From contig NZ_CP071612.1 in NCBI RefSeq assembly GCF_017357245.1, positions 127,001-191,000 of the forward strand: a stretch of 64,000 nt of DNA. The letters are read 5' to 3'. This DNA comes from Rhizobium bangladeshense (GTDB lineage Bacteria > Pseudomonadota > Alphaproteobacteria > Rhizobiales > Rhizobiaceae). Under the pieces are notes generated by a model. It saw nothing but the letters and a program-made list of their open reading frames with translations. It made no database searches and was not told the DNA's origin. Positions 43,760-52,818 of this stretch are shown in pieces; position 1 is the first letter of the stretch; every line of letters starts with the position of its first letter. The translations under genes and the position numbers were made by a program.

Positions 43760-45112
43760 TCAGTGGTTCTTTTTGCCCATCACGCGCGAGCGCAGCGCAT
43801 TCGAGAGATTGTCGAAGGCAAAGACCACCAGGAGGATCAGAAGCACCATATAGGCGACCTTGTCCCAGTCCGAATTGGTCTTCATGGATTCCAGCAGCTT
43901 GAGGCCAATGCCGCCCGCACCGACCGCACCGATCACGGTCGCCGAGCGGGTATTCGATTCCCAGAAGTAGAGCGATTGCGAGATGAAGACTGGCAGAACC
44001 TGTGGGATGACGCCGAAACGTTGCACGGCGACCGGCGCCGCACCCACCGACTTGACGCCCTCGCGTTGCTTGTCGTCGATGTTCTCGAGCGCTTCGGCGT
44101 AGACTTTTCCGAGTGCGCCCGTATCGGTGCAGAAGATTGCCGCGATCCCTGGAAGCGGCCCGGGGCCGAAGGCACGGGTGAAGAACAGTGCCCAGATCAG
44201 CATGTCGATCGAGCGCAGGAAATCGAAGAGCCGTTTCGTGCCCCAGTTCACGGCGCGGCTGCGCATGATGTTGCGCGCGCCGATGAAGGCGAGCGGGAAA
44301 GCGACCAGGGTGCCGAACAGCGTGCCGACAAAGGCCATGACCAGCGTCTGCATCAGTTTCGACAGGATGTCGCCGTGCTGCCAACTCGCATTGTTGAGGA
44401 AGTTGTCGAACGCCAGCGAAGCATTGGACTGATTCGCATCGAGCCGTTCGCCGGAGAAGATCAGGCCGATGACCTCGGGCAGGCTGTGGCCCCAGAAGGG
44501 CGATTGCGTATCGAAGAAGAAGTTCGCCCAGCCGAGAAAACGGCGCTGCACATAGACCTGGCTAGTTCGAATTTCTGCCTGTCCGGCAAAGCCGTAATAG
44601 ACATTCACCTTGTTGTCGTCCTGGTGCATCTGGGCTGGCGCATTTGCGAGCATGGAGGCGCGGTCGCGGGTGATGGTCACGGGATAGAGCTTGCCGTCGA
44701 TATAGACATCGACGCGGCTCGGGCTTACTTCCAGCCGGTCGGCGTCGCTGCCGAAGGTGACAATGTATCTGCTCCCGTCGGCACTAGGCTTCAGCCAGTC
44801 GATATCGGCGCCTTCGGGATACTGCCGGCGACTTGTCCATTGGGGAACGACCTGATCGTTCTGGAAACGCAAGCGTGGCTGGGCACGCCAGGAATACCAG
44901 TCCTGGACATAGATCGCCGCACGGTCCCAGTTGCCGTTCACGAAAGTCGGAATGACGTTGAAGAAGGCGAAGCAGAAGCCAAGATAGATGAGGACTGCCG
45001 CCGAAATGAGGAGGAGACCCCAGCGCTGCATGAAGCTGCGATGGAAGACATCCGGATAGGCGGTCAGCAGGCGGTTGCGCTCGGCGGTGTCGAGGGTCAA
45101 GACAGAGGACAT
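43760..45112 (-). CDS. phnE2: Phosphonate ABC transporter permease PhnE (second, long form)
   Basis: A 450-aa inner-membrane permease. A first membrane helix (about 30-52, LLLISAAVLIYLGFCFAFFN) is followed by a large periplasmic insertion (about 55-240, with IYVQDWYSWRAQPRLRFQND and RRQYPEGADIDWLKPS), then the usual permease core with four to five helices. The EAA-type loop is VKSVGAAPVAVQRFGVIPQV, and the core has VIGAVGAGGIGLKLLESMKT. The insertion makes it much longer than ordinary PhnE proteins (about 260-300 aa). Its start overlaps the phnE1 stop (TGATG). Confidence 0.9.
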   Translation of the reverse strand: MSSVLTLDTAERNRLLTAYPDVFHRSFMQRWGLLLISAAVLIYLGFCFAFFNVIPTFVNGNWDRAAIYVQDWYSWRAQPRLRFQNDQVVPQWTSRRQYPEGADIDWLKPSADGSRYIVTFGSDADRLEVSPSRVDVYIDGKLYPVTITRDRASMLANAPAQMHQDDNKVNVYYGFAGQAEIRTSQVYVQRRFLGWANFFFDTQSPFWGHSLPEVIGLIFSGERLDANQSNASLAFDNFLNNASWQHGDILSKLMQTLVMAFVGTLFGTLVAFPLAFIGARNIMRSRAVNWGTKRLFDFLRSIDMLIWALFFTRAFGPGPLPGIAAIFCTDTGALGKVYAEALENIDDKQREGVKSVGAAPVAVQRFGVIPQVLPVFISQSLYFWESNTRSATVIGAVGAGGIGLKLLESMKTNSDWDKVAYMVLLILLVVFAFDNLSNALRSRVMGKKNH

Positions 45113-46092
45113 CACGCTGCTCCCCTGCCGAATTCGAAGGACTGCTTGCCGATCAGGCGGCGGCGCAGCCAGGCGGAGAACTGGTCGACGCAGATGACGG
45201 TGATCAGCAGCAGGATGATGATCGCGTAAGTCTTGGCGGCATGGTCGCGACCAATCGACAGGCTGAAGACCTCGCCTATGCCGCCGCCGCCAACAGCGCC
45301 GATAATGGTTGAGGCACGCACGTTGATCTCGGTGCGCAGCAGCGTATAGGAGACGAAGTTCGGCAGCACCTGCGGCAGGATGGCGAAACGCACACGCTCG
45401 ATCCATCCTGCGCCGACTGCGCGCAGGCCCTCATCCGGCTTCATGTCGGCGTTCTCGACGACTTCGAAGAACAGCTTTCCAAGCGCGCCGACGGTGTGGA
45501 CCCAGACCGCGATGATCGCCGAGATAGGCCCGATCGACAGGATCGCCGCGAGCAAGCCGGCGATGACGATTTCCGGAAAAGCGCGCATGATTTCCATGAT
45601 GCGCCGCACGATCCATCGGGTTACGCCTGCACCGACGAGGTTGGTGGAAGCGAAAAAGCAGAGCATGAACGCGCCGCTTGCGCCAAGAATGGTGGAGACG
45701 ATGGCGATGTTGAGCGTGATCGCGAGCTGGTAGAAGAAATTCGGAATGTAGAAACTGTCGGTGATCCAGACGCGGTCGCTTGTATAGTCGTATTTTATCG
45801 AACCGTCGGAAAAGGGCGACGGCAGGTCGAACATGGCGCGGAAGATCTCCAGCGGGCTGTCCGGCACAAAACTCTTCATGAAATCGAAGAAATAGGGAAG
45901 GCGTTCGAAAAACTTGCCCGAATTCGCGCTGTTGGCGAAGTCGAGCGAGGCGCCGAGGATGATGACGAAGACCACGATTGAAACGATGGTGTAGATCCGC
46001 CGCGTTCGAACTTGGCTCTGATAATTATCGAGGATGGTGCGGGAGCTCTCCTGCAATCCGTTCAGAGAGTTCGCGCCGGCCGAGTGCGCCAT
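45112..46092 (-). CDS. phnE1: Phosphonate ABC transporter permease PhnE (first)
   Basis: A 326-aa inner-membrane permease with an N-terminal helix (about 33-50, IYTIVSIVVFVIILGASLDF), a short periplasmic stretch and a permease core containing GLRAVGAGWIERVRFAILPQ (EAA loop) and ASTIIGAVGGGGIGEVFSLS. It forms the transmembrane channel with PhnE2 and works with PhnC (ATPase) and PhnD (binding protein). A stable hairpin lies between phnD and this gene. Confidence 0.93.
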   Translation of the reverse strand: MAHSAGANSLNGLQESSRTILDNYQSQVRTRRIYTIVSIVVFVIILGASLDFANSANSGKFFERLPYFFDFMKSFVPDSPLEIFRAMFDLPSPFSDGSIKYDYTSDRVWITDSFYIPNFFYQLAITLNIAIVSTILGASGAFMLCFFASTNLVGAGVTRWIVRRIMEIMRAFPEIVIAGLLAAILSIGPISAIIAVWVHTVGALGKLFFEVVENADMKPDEGLRAVGAGWIERVRFAILPQVLPNFVSYTLLRTEINVRASTIIGAVGGGGIGEVFSLSIGRDHAAKTYAIIILLLITVICVDQFSAWLRRRLIGKQSFEFGRGAA

Positions 46093-46114
46093 ATCTGGCT
46101 TCCTTTTTGGAAAA

Positions 46115-46139
46115 CGGCGGCACCATCATGATGCCGCCG
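46115..46139 (-). terminator. Hairpin between phnD and phnE1 (partial terminator or RNA-stabiliser)
   Basis: CGGCGGCA and TGCCGCCG form an 8-base stem, followed on the minus strand by TTTTCC. Such hairpins after a binding-protein gene usually let phnD mRNA outlast or outnumber that of the membrane genes. Read-through must be substantial because phnE1 and phnE2 follow. Confidence 0.55.
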
Positions 46140-46160
46140 CAAGACTGTTCAGACTCAGGA

Positions 46161-47072
46161 TCAGCCGCCGATCACGGCCTTACGGGCGTCGATGATTGTC
46201 TGGTAGAAGCTCTGGTCCACCGGCGCCCAGTCAACGTAGCCGCCGCCGGTGAACGATTCGAAGCAGCTCTTGTCGGTCTTCGGCAGCTCGGCGAAGTAGG
46301 CGGTAACCTTCTTCTGGAGATCGGCCGGCAGCTTCTGGGAAACCATCAGCGGACCGTTCGGGATGAGCGGCGACTTCCAGACCTCGACGATATCGTCCAT
46401 GTCGAGCAGGCCCTTGGCGACCATCTGGTGCAGGTTGCCGGAGGTGTAGCCCTGCGCCCACTCGCCCTGACCGGAACCGAAGGTGGTGCCGACGTCGAAC
46501 TTCTTGTCGAGAACGCCGAGAACGAGGTTCTCATGGCCGCCGCCGAAGCCGGTTTCAGAGAAATACTGCTTGACGGGAGCGCCGGTGTCTTTCGGAAGGG
46601 CAACGTTAGGAACGAGGTAACCGGAGGTGGAGTCGGGATCGGCGAAGCCGAGCTTCTTGCCCTTGGCGTCGGCGAGCGTCTTGATGCCGGAATCCTTGCG
46701 GGCAACCATGATCGAATAGTAGCCGGTCGAACCGTCGGCCTGCTTCGTGGTCAGAACCGGGGTAACGGCGTTCGGATCTTTGATATAAACCGCGGCGTAG
46801 GAGGCAGCGCCCATGACGGCGAGGTCGATCGTGCCACCGAGCAGGCCCTGGATGACGCCGTTGTAGTTCGGCGATGGGAAGAGCTGGACTTCGGAAACAC
46901 CGGTGGCAGCGGTCAGGCCCGGCTTGACGCACTCGGTGCGGCGAACCTGGTCGGCTTCGTTTTCACCGCCATCGAGTCCGATGCGGAGCACCTTGACGTC
47001 CTGTGCGGCGGCATTGCCGGCGAGGGCGGCTACGGCGATGGTAGCCATCAGGATATTGCGGAATGCAGACAT
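46161..47072 (-). CDS. phnD: Phosphonate ABC transporter periplasmic binding protein PhnD
   Basis: A 303-aa exported binding protein for phosphonates (and possibly phosphite or phosphate esters). The signal peptide is MSAFRNILMATIAVAALAGN, ending at AAA. The mature part has VQLFPSPNYNGVIQGLLGGT, AVMGAASYAAVYIKDPNAV, GKKLGFADPDSTSGYLVPNV (the conserved phosphonate-pocket segment) and TTFGSGQGEWAQGY. AGGAG lies before the ATG. The gene lies 69 bases after phnC in the same operon. Confidence 0.95.
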   Translation of the reverse strand: MSAFRNILMATIAVAALAGNAAAQDVKVLRIGLDGGENEADQVRRTECVKPGLTAATGVSEVQLFPSPNYNGVIQGLLGGTIDLAVMGAASYAAVYIKDPNAVTPVLTTKQADGSTGYYSIMVARKDSGIKTLADAKGKKLGFADPDSTSGYLVPNVALPKDTGAPVKQYFSETGFGGGHENLVLGVLDKKFDVGTTFGSGQGEWAQGYTSGNLHQMVAKGLLDMDDIVEVWKSPLIPNGPLMVSQKLPADLQKKVTAYFAELPKTDKSCFESFTGGGYVDWAPVDQSFYQTIIDARKAVIGG

Positions 47073-47141
47073 GGAAGTCTCCTTTTGTGACGTGGCTTGT
47101 CAGTTGGTTCTCCGGCCGTTGTCCCGTCGGCCGGAAACGGT

Positions 47142-47987
47142 TCAATGCATGGCGGCGGCTTTGGCCGTCATGCCGGATGATGCGATTTCGGGGCGACGAG
47201 TGGATTCAATGCTGGTCGAGGTCACCGTTTCGTCGATGCCGGCGCCGTCCTTATCCGTCCCGTAGATTTCCTTGACAGCCTCCGCGGTCAACTCCGAGGG
47301 CTTTCCGTCGAAGACGACGCGGCCACCGGCCATGCCGATGATGCGCTCACAGTAGTTGCGGGCGGTGTCGAGCGTGTGCAGATTGGTGATTACGATGATG
47401 CCCTCGCGCTCGTTGATATCGCGCAGCGCATCCATGACGATCTTGGCGTTCAGCGGGTCGAGCGAGGCGATCGGCTCGTCGGCGAGAACCATCTTCGGGT
47501 TCTGCATGAGCGCGCGGGCAATCGCCACGCGCTGCTGTTGTCCGCCGGAAAGCGTGCCGGCCGGCTGCAGCGCCGTCTGCTCAATGCCGAGGCGTTCGAG
47601 CGCGGCGATGGCGTGAATACGCTCCTCGCGTGTGAAGACGCTGAGCAGGCTCAGAAGCGTCGAGCGGTGATTGAGCCGGCCGAGCATGACATTTGTGAGA
47701 ACATCAAGGCGCGGCACCAGGTTGAACTGCTGGAAGATCATCGCACAGTCGCGCTGCCAGTTGCGCAGCGCCCGGCCACGAAGTCCGGAGACTTCGACGC
47801 CGGCAAAGTGAATCGAGCCGGAGCTCGGCTCCTGGAGCCGGTTGATAATGCGCAGGAGCGTCGACTTGCCGGCGCCGGAGCGGCCGATGATGCCAACCAT
47901 CTGACCCTGAGAAATCTCGAGTGTGACGGCGTCGACGGCGAGTTTGTTTCCGAATCGACGTGTGACATCCTTCAGCGTGAACATCAT
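47142..47987 (-). CDS. phnC: Phosphonate ABC transporter ATP-binding protein PhnC
   Basis: A 281-aa ATPase of the PhnCDE importer. Walker A is [20 protein letters not shown], the Q-loop [20 protein letters not shown], the signature [17 protein letters not shown] and Walker [16 protein letters not shown], with an H-loop in [15 protein letters not shown]. The start at 47987 (ATGATG) is chosen because GGGGAAG lies just upstream; ATG at 48002 has no such site. A C-terminal extension of about 40 residues follows the core. Confidence 0.94.
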   Translation of the reverse strand: MMFTLKDVTRRFGNKLAVDAVTLEISQGQMVGIIGRSGAGKSTLLRIINRLQEPSSGSIHFAGVEVSGLRGRALRNWQRDCAMIFQQFNLVPRLDVLTNVMLGRLNHRSTLLSLLSVFTREERIHAIAALERLGIEQTALQPAGTLSGGQQQRVAIARALMQNPKMVLADEPIASLDPLNAKIVMDALRDINEREGIIVITNLHTLDTARNYCERIIGMAGGRVVFDGKPSELTAEAVKEIYGTDKDGAGIDETVTSTSIESTRRPEIASSGMTAKAAAMH

Positions 47988-48049
47988 GCTCTTCCCCTGC
48001 ATCCCGGGCCTTTATCAGGATCGCATTAGTCCCGCTTGATGACCCTCAG

Positions 48050-48078
48050 ATGTCATATTTGTGTAAGTCTTGTCACAA
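48050..48078 (+). promoter_or_regulatory. Weak Pho-box-like repeats upstream of phnC
   Basis: On the plus strand, TGTCAT-ATTTG-TGTAAG-TCT-TGTCAC shows spaced TGT(C/A)A repeats like PhoB half-sites (CTGTCAT with an 11-base period, only partly kept). The orientation points away from phnC, so it may not be functional. The acetyltransferase gene ends 24 bases further on. Confidence 0.3.
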
Positions 48079-48101
48079 TTCCTGGCGCTGGTATCGGAGG
48101 T

Positions 48102-48719
48102 TTAGCCGCCGTAGCGGGAGAGGAAATCTTCCGCGCTCAGGTTGCGAAAATCCTGGAGTGCCAGGCGCAGCCGGTCATGTTCCCAATCCCACCAGGCGAG
48201 TTCGTCCATGCGTTCTCCGAGCGCCTCAGAAAACCGATCGCGGATCAGCCGGGCCGGGACGCCGCCGACGATCGTGTAGGACGCGACGTCTTTCGATACG
48301 ACGGCACCGGCGCCTATCACCGCGCCGTTGCCGACGCTGACGCCCGGCAGGATCGTCGCCCCATGGCCGATCCAGACGTCATTGCCGATCGTCACGCGAT
48401 TCAAGCGCCGCCAGGCGAAGAAATCCTCCTCCATGTCGCCGTCCGGCCAGTAATCTGCGGCGCGATAGGTGAAATGGTGCAGCGTCGCGCGCCAGGTCGG
48501 ATGGTTGGTGGCGTTGATGCGAACGGCGGCGGCAATATTGACGAATTTGCCGATCGTCGCGCACCAGATGGAGCCGTCCTGCATGATGTAGGAATAGTCG
48601 CCGAAGGTTACCTCGCTGATGCGGCAGCGTTCCGAGATTTCGGTATAGCGCCCGAGGGTGGAATCGCTGACGGATGCAGTCTCGTCGATATAGGGCTCAA
48701 GGCCCAGCTTCCGGTTCAT
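48102..48719 (-). CDS. Hexapeptide-repeat acyltransferase of the phn operon
   Basis: A 205-aa left-handed beta-helix acetyltransferase, similar to chloramphenicol acetyltransferase type B and to DapH/LacA-like proteins found in phosphonate clusters. Hexapeptide turns are visible in [40 protein letters not shown] and [40 protein letters not shown] is a typical loop near the catalytic histidine. Acetylation of an aminophosphonate, as PhnO does in E. coli, is a plausible role. The ATG overlaps the phnL stop (ATGA), so it is translated with the C-P lyase genes. Confidence 0.88.
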   Translation of the reverse strand: MNRKLGLEPYIDETASVSDSTLGRYTEISERCRISEVTFGDYSYIMQDGSIWCATIGKFVNIAAAVRINATNHPTWRATLHHFTYRAADYWPDGDMEEDFFAWRRLNRVTIGNDVWIGHGATILPGVSVGNGAVIGAGAVVSKDVASYTIVGGVPARLIRDRFSEALGERMDELAWWDWEHDRLRLALQDFRNLSAEDFLSRYGG

Positions 48720-49423
48720 GCAGCGATCTTTCGTGGAGAGAACTGCTGGACATCGAGGATGCGCTCGGCGACGGCTTCGCGCACTTCCTCGTCGTGGAAG
48801 ATGCCGAGGAGAGCAACGCCCGCCCGCTTCTTTTCGGCAATCATGCTGACGACGACGGCCCGATTTCGTGCATCGAGCGACGCTGTGGGTTCGTCGAGAA
48901 GCAGGATCGTATGGTCGGTGATGAAGCCGCGCGCGATGTTGACCCGTTGTTGTTCTCCGCCCGAAAAGGTGGCGGGCGGAAGCTGCCAGAGCGTTTCGGG
49001 CAGGTTGAGTTTGGCGAGCAGGGCACCGGCCTTTTCCCGCGCCGCCACGGCCTGTTCGCCGCGTGCGACAAGCGGCTCGGCCACTACGTCTATGGCCGCG
49101 ACACGCGGGACGGTGCGCAGGAATTGGCTGACATAGCCGAGCGTATGGCGCCGCACGTTGAGCACGGTGCGCGGGTCGGCCGAGGCAAGATCGACGATGC
49201 GCCCGTCGTGGTGGACGAGGATCTGCCCGGTATCGACGGCATAATTGCCGTAGATCATCTTGAGCAGCGAGCTCTTGCCGATGCCAGAGGGGCCGCCGAG
49301 CACGACGCATTCGCCTGACGACACAGAGAAGGCGACGTCGGAGACGACGGGCAGCCTGATGCCGTCGCGCAGGTGCATGGTGAAGCTTTTCGAGACTTCG
49401 GAAACGACGAGGGGCGTGGCCAT
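48716..49423 (-). CDS. phnL: C-P lyase subunit PhnL (ABC-type ATPase-like)
   Basis: PhnL acts with PhnG, PhnH and PhnI to attach the phosphonate to C1 of ATP ribose, releasing adenine. The 235-aa protein has an ABC ATPase layout: Walker [21 protein letters not shown], signature [18 protein letters not shown] and Walker [19 protein letters not shown]. It starts 30 bases after phnK and overlaps the next gene by four bases. Confidence 0.93.
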   Translation of the reverse strand: MATPLVVSEVSKSFTMHLRDGIRLPVVSDVAFSVSSGECVVLGGPSGIGKSSLLKMIYGNYAVDTGQILVHHDGRIVDLASADPRTVLNVRRHTLGYVSQFLRTVPRVAAIDVVAEPLVARGEQAVAAREKAGALLAKLNLPETLWQLPPATFSGGEQQRVNIARGFITDHTILLLDEPTASLDARNRAVVVSMIAEKKRAGVALLGIFHDEEVREAVAERILDVQQFSPRKIAA

Positions 49424-49453
49424 GATTCTTCTTTCCTGGTTTCTAACGATGGC

Positions 49454-50230
49454 TCAGACCTGCAGGATCGAGGAGACGAGCAGCTGGGTGTAAGGCTCCC
49501 GCGGATCGTCGAGCACACGATCTGTCAGACCGTGTTCGATGACGCAGCCATCCTTCATCACCATCATCCGGTGCGAGAGAAGCCGGGCGACGGCGAGATC
49601 GTGGGTGACGATGATGGCCGAGAGGCCAAGATCGTTGACGAGGCCGCGCACCAGATCGAGCAGGCGCGCCTGCACCGAAACGTCGAGACCGCCGGTGGGT
49701 TCGTCCATGAAGACGAGGCGCGGCCCGGTGACGAGATTGCGGGCAATTTGCAGGCGCTGGCGCATGCCGCCGGAAAAGGCGCGCGGCTGGTCGTCGATGC
49801 GCTCTGCGTCGATCTCGACACGTTCGAGCCAGTCGATGGCGGCCGAGCGGATCTTGCCGTAGTGCCGGTCGCCGATCGCCATCAGCCGTTCACCGACATT
49901 GGCGCCGGCCGAGACGGTCATGCGCAGCCCGTCGGCGGGGTTCTGGTGTACGAACCCCCAGTCGGTGCGCATCAGGAAGCGGCGCTCGGCCTCATTCATA
50001 TGGTAGAGGTCGCGGTAGCTGCCGTCGCGCATGTGGTACTCTACGCTGCCGGTGGTCGGCATCAGCCTGGTGGAGATGCAGTTGAGCAGCGTTGTCTTGC
50101 CGGAACCCGATTCGCCGACGATGGCGAGCACCTCGCCGGGCCAGAGCTCGAAGGAGACGTTCCGGCAGCCGATGCGATTGCCGTAGAATTTTGAGAGGTC
50201 GTTGACTTTGAGAAGCGCCGTGTCGGTCAT
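49454..50230 (-). CDS. phnK: C-P lyase accessory ATPase-like subunit PhnK
   Basis: In E. coli PhnK binds the PhnGHIJ core complex, contacting PhnJ. The 258-aa ABC-type protein has Walker A IVGESGSGKTTLLNCISTRL, a Q-loop (WGFVHQNPADGLRM), signature AFSGGMRQRLQIARNLVTGP and Walker B RLVFMDEPTGGLDVSVQARL. ATG at 50230 overlaps the phnJ stop (ATGA). Confidence 0.94.
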   Translation of the reverse strand: MTDTALLKVNDLSKFYGNRIGCRNVSFELWPGEVLAIVGESGSGKTTLLNCISTRLMPTTGSVEYHMRDGSYRDLYHMNEAERRFLMRTDWGFVHQNPADGLRMTVSAGANVGERLMAIGDRHYGKIRSAAIDWLERVEIDAERIDDQPRAFSGGMRQRLQIARNLVTGPRLVFMDEPTGGLDVSVQARLLDLVRGLVNDLGLSAIIVTHDLAVARLLSHRMMVMKDGCVIEHGLTDRVLDDPREPYTQLLVSSILQV

Positions 50231-51102
50231 TCCGCAGCCTCCCGGGCCAGCATTTCGCCGGCATGCCCCTGCGCCCGGCGATCTTCGCAATGGTCGGTAT
50301 CGGAGCAGACGAACATGCGGCCGCCCTTGTCGTCGAGGATGACCTCGTCGAGGTAGACATCTTCTGCGCCGCAGAGCGCGCAGGGTTTGCCGAAGCGCTG
50401 GATCTCGAAGGGATGGTCTTCGAAATCCAGGCTGACGACGTCGGTATAGGGCGGCACGGCATAGATGCGCTTTTCGCGACCGGCGCCGAAAAGCTGCAGC
50501 GCTTCCGACTTGTGCATCTTCGGATTGTCGAACTTCGGTGTCGGCGAAGGATCCATGACGTAACGTCCATGCACCTTGACCGGATAGGCATAGGTGGTGG
50601 CGATGCGACCGTTGCGCGCGATGTCCTCGTAGAGCTTCACATGCATGAGGCCGTATTCTTCGAGCGCATGCATCTTGCGGGTCTCGGTCTCGCGGGGCTC
50701 AAGGAAGCGCAGCGGCTCTGGGATCGGCACCTGATAGACCAGCACCTGGCCGGCTCCGAGCTTTTCCTCCGGGATGCGGTGGCGCGTCTGGATGATCGTC
50801 GCATCCCTGGTATGCGTCGTCACCGCGACATTGGCGACCTTTTGGAAGAAGGCGCGGATGGAAACGGCGTTGGTCGTATCGTCGGCGCCCTGATCGATGA
50901 CCTTCAGCACGTCGTCAGGCCCGATGATCGAGGCCGTCACCTGCACGCCGCCGGTGCCCCAGCCGTAGGGCATCGGCATTTCGCGCGAGGCGAAAGGCAC
51001 CTGGTAGCCTGGAATGGCGATTGCCTTCAGGATGGCGCGGCGGATCATCCGCTTGGTCTGCTCGTCGAGATAGGCGAAGTTGTAGCTGGCGAGATCGCTC
51101 AT
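50227..51102 (-). CDS. phnJ: Alpha-D-ribose 1-methylphosphonate 5-phosphate C-P lyase PhnJ
   Basis: PhnJ is the radical SAM-type enzyme that breaks the carbon-phosphorus bond with a 4Fe-4S cluster, releasing methane from methylphosphonate. The 291-aa protein keeps the cluster and catalytic cysteines in the C-terminal part (CALCGAEDVYLDE, then MFVCSDTDHCEDRR) and the N-terminal glycine-containing region PMPYGWGTGGVQVTASIIG. The segments DAVSIRAFF-like (TTNAVSIRAFFQKVANVAVT) and TIIQTRHRIPEE are also family marks. It overlaps phnI and phnK by four bases each. Confidence 0.96.
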   Translation of the reverse strand: MSDLASYNFAYLDEQTKRMIRRAILKAIAIPGYQVPFASREMPMPYGWGTGGVQVTASIIGPDDVLKVIDQGADDTTNAVSIRAFFQKVANVAVTTHTRDATIIQTRHRIPEEKLGAGQVLVYQVPIPEPLRFLEPRETETRKMHALEEYGLMHVKLYEDIARNGRIATTYAYPVKVHGRYVMDPSPTPKFDNPKMHKSEALQLFGAGREKRIYAVPPYTDVVSLDFEDHPFEIQRFGKPCALCGAEDVYLDEVILDDKGGRMFVCSDTDHCEDRRAQGHAGEMLAREAAE

Positions 51103-52205
51103 TCGGCGGCTTCCTTCATGTCTTCGCCAGCACTGCGGGCGGCTTCGAATTCGCGGCGCATGCGGCGGACGAGATCGAGTTCGGCCTGGAAGTCCACATA
51201 ATGCGGAAGCTTCAGGTGCTCGACGAAACCGGTCGCCTGGACGTTGTCGGAATGGGAAATGACGAATTCCTCATCCTGCGCAGGCGCGGTGATGTCCTCG
51301 CCGAGCTCTTCGGCGCGCAACGCCCTATCGACCAGAGACATCGCCATCGCCTTGCGCTCGCTCTGGCCGAAGACGAGGCCGTAGCCGCGGGTGAATTGCG
51401 GCGGCGCCTTGGCCGATCCCTTGAACTGGTTGACCATCTGGCATTCAGTGATTTGGATTACGCCGAGCGAGACGGCGAAGCCGAGCTCCGCCACGTCGAA
51501 TTCCACCTCGACTTCGCCGATGCGGATCTCGCCGGTGAAGGGGTGATTGCGGCCATAGCCGCGCTGGGTGGAGTAGCCGAGCGCCAGCAGGAAGCCCTCG
51601 TCGCCCCGGGCAAGCGCCTGCAGGCGCAGGTCGCGGGTCATCGGGAATTCCATCGGCTCGCGGGTCAGGTCGCCGATCTCGTGATCTTCCGGCATGTCGC
51701 CGTCTGCCTCGATCAGGCCTTCCTCGCCGAGAATTTCGGATACGCGCATGACGCGGCCGGTCTCCGCCGTACGCTGGGCAGGCGCCTCGACCGCTTCGTC
51801 CTGAAGCAGCGAGGGATCGAGCAGCCGATGGGTATAATCGAAGGTAGGCCCAAGAAGCTGGCCGCCCGGCAGATCCTTGTAGGTCGCCGAGATGCGCCGT
51901 TCGATCGTCATATCAGCCGTGTCGAGCGGCCTTGAATAGCCGAAGCGCGGCAGAGTCGTGCGGTAGGCGCGCAGCAGGAAGATCGCCTCGATCATATCGC
52001 CGCGCGATTGGCGGATGGCGAGCGCTGCAAGCGTGCGGTCGAAAAGCGAGGCCTCCGCCATCACGCGGTCAACGGCGAGGCCCAACTGCGCCACGATCTG
52101 GTCGATGCCGATCGCCGGCAGAGAACGGTCGCCGCGGCGGCGGTCGGCAAGCAGGCGGTGGGCATTGGCAATGGCGGCCTCGCCACCCTTGACGGCAACA
52201 TACAT
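51099..52205 (-). CDS. phnI: C-P lyase subunit PhnI (nucleosidase/transferase)
   Basis: PhnI is the catalytic subunit that replaces the adenine of ATP with phosphonate, aided by PhnG, PhnH and PhnL. The 368-aa protein has MYVAVKGGEAAIANAHRLLA at the start, SRGDMIEAIFLLRAYRTTLP, YSTQRGYGRNHPFTGEIRIG and ITECQMVNQFKGSAKAPPQF, all typical of the family. It begins 4 bases after phnH and overlaps phnJ (ATGA). Confidence 0.96.
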   Translation of the reverse strand: MYVAVKGGEAAIANAHRLLADRRRGDRSLPAIGIDQIVAQLGLAVDRVMAEASLFDRTLAALAIRQSRGDMIEAIFLLRAYRTTLPRFGYSRPLDTADMTIERRISATYKDLPGGQLLGPTFDYTHRLLDPSLLQDEAVEAPAQRTAETGRVMRVSEILGEEGLIEADGDMPEDHEIGDLTREPMEFPMTRDLRLQALARGDEGFLLALGYSTQRGYGRNHPFTGEIRIGEVEVEFDVAELGFAVSLGVIQITECQMVNQFKGSAKAPPQFTRGYGLVFGQSERKAMAMSLVDRALRAEELGEDITAPAQDEEFVISHSDNVQATGFVEHLKLPHYVDFQAELDLVRRMRREFEAARSAGEDMKEAAE

Positions 52206-52209
52206 GAGC

Positions 52210-52818
52210 TCAGATCTCCGTTGCTGTGATCTTGGTGGTGCGCGGCAGACAGAGGAAGCGTTTGCCCGATGTCAGCACGATGTCGATGCCGCGCGGAAAG
52301 AGCGCACGATTGTCCGTCCAAAGCGGCAGAAAGGTCTCGGGCAGCCCCCTGGGCGCGATCTCAGTCTCGCTCTGGATGCCGGGGCCGATCAGTGCCAATC
52401 TGCGCCCGCCCTCCAGCTCGGCGAGTTCGATGATAATGGTCGTCGAACGGTCGGGATATTCCTGCGTGCCCGATGCAAAGACGCCGAAGGAGGAAAGCGC
52501 GGTACCGGCTTCCGTGAAAGCGAAGCGCGCCTCGGCCTTTTCGCTCGTCAGCGGAGCGCCAGTGTGGAAGCCGAGCCATTCCGGCACAGCCGATTTGGCC
52601 AATCCCTGCGAAAGCCAGACCGGCGTGTCATGGTCGCAAAGTGTCAGCGCGATCGCGCCGGCGGCGATGCCGAACGGCCCGGGCGGAGCGATATCGGGCT
52701 CAACGGTCTGGATCGTGCCGGGACGGGCCATGCCGTCCATCAGCATCTTGAAAACGCTCTGGGCGTGGAACACCGGGGCGGCAAAGCCGCCGATCAGGGC
52801 TTCTATCTTCAGACCCAT
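52210..52818 (-). CDS. phnH: C-P lyase core subunit PhnH
   Basis: PhnH is part of the PhnGHIJ core complex and has a PLP-transferase-like fold without PLP binding. The 202-aa protein has GFAAPVFHAQSVFKMLMDGM, MARPGTIQ-type sequence, LTLCDHDTPVWLSQGL and RGIDIVLTSGKRFLCLPRTT. Its start overlaps the phnG stop (TGATG). Confidence 0.94.
   Translation of the reverse strand: MGLKIEALIGGFAAPVFHAQSVFKMLMDGMARPGTIQTVEPDIAPPGPFGIAAGAIALTLCDHDTPVWLSQGLAKSAVPEWLGFHTGAPLTSEKAEARFAFTEAGTALSSFGVFASGTQEYPDRSTTIIIELAELEGGRRLALIGPGIQSETEIAPRGLPETFLPLWTDNRALFPRGIDIVLTSGKRFLCLPRTTKITATEI

Noticed and set aside
43641..44384. N-terminal extension of the DUF1045 frame into phnE2
   Set aside because: It overlaps phnE2 in another frame and lacks similarity; the TTG at 43640 with its ribosome binding site fits the family start.
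48050..48078. Second strong Pho box for phnC
   Set aside because: The half-sites are irregularly spaced and point away from phnC. It is kept only as a weak regulatory feature.
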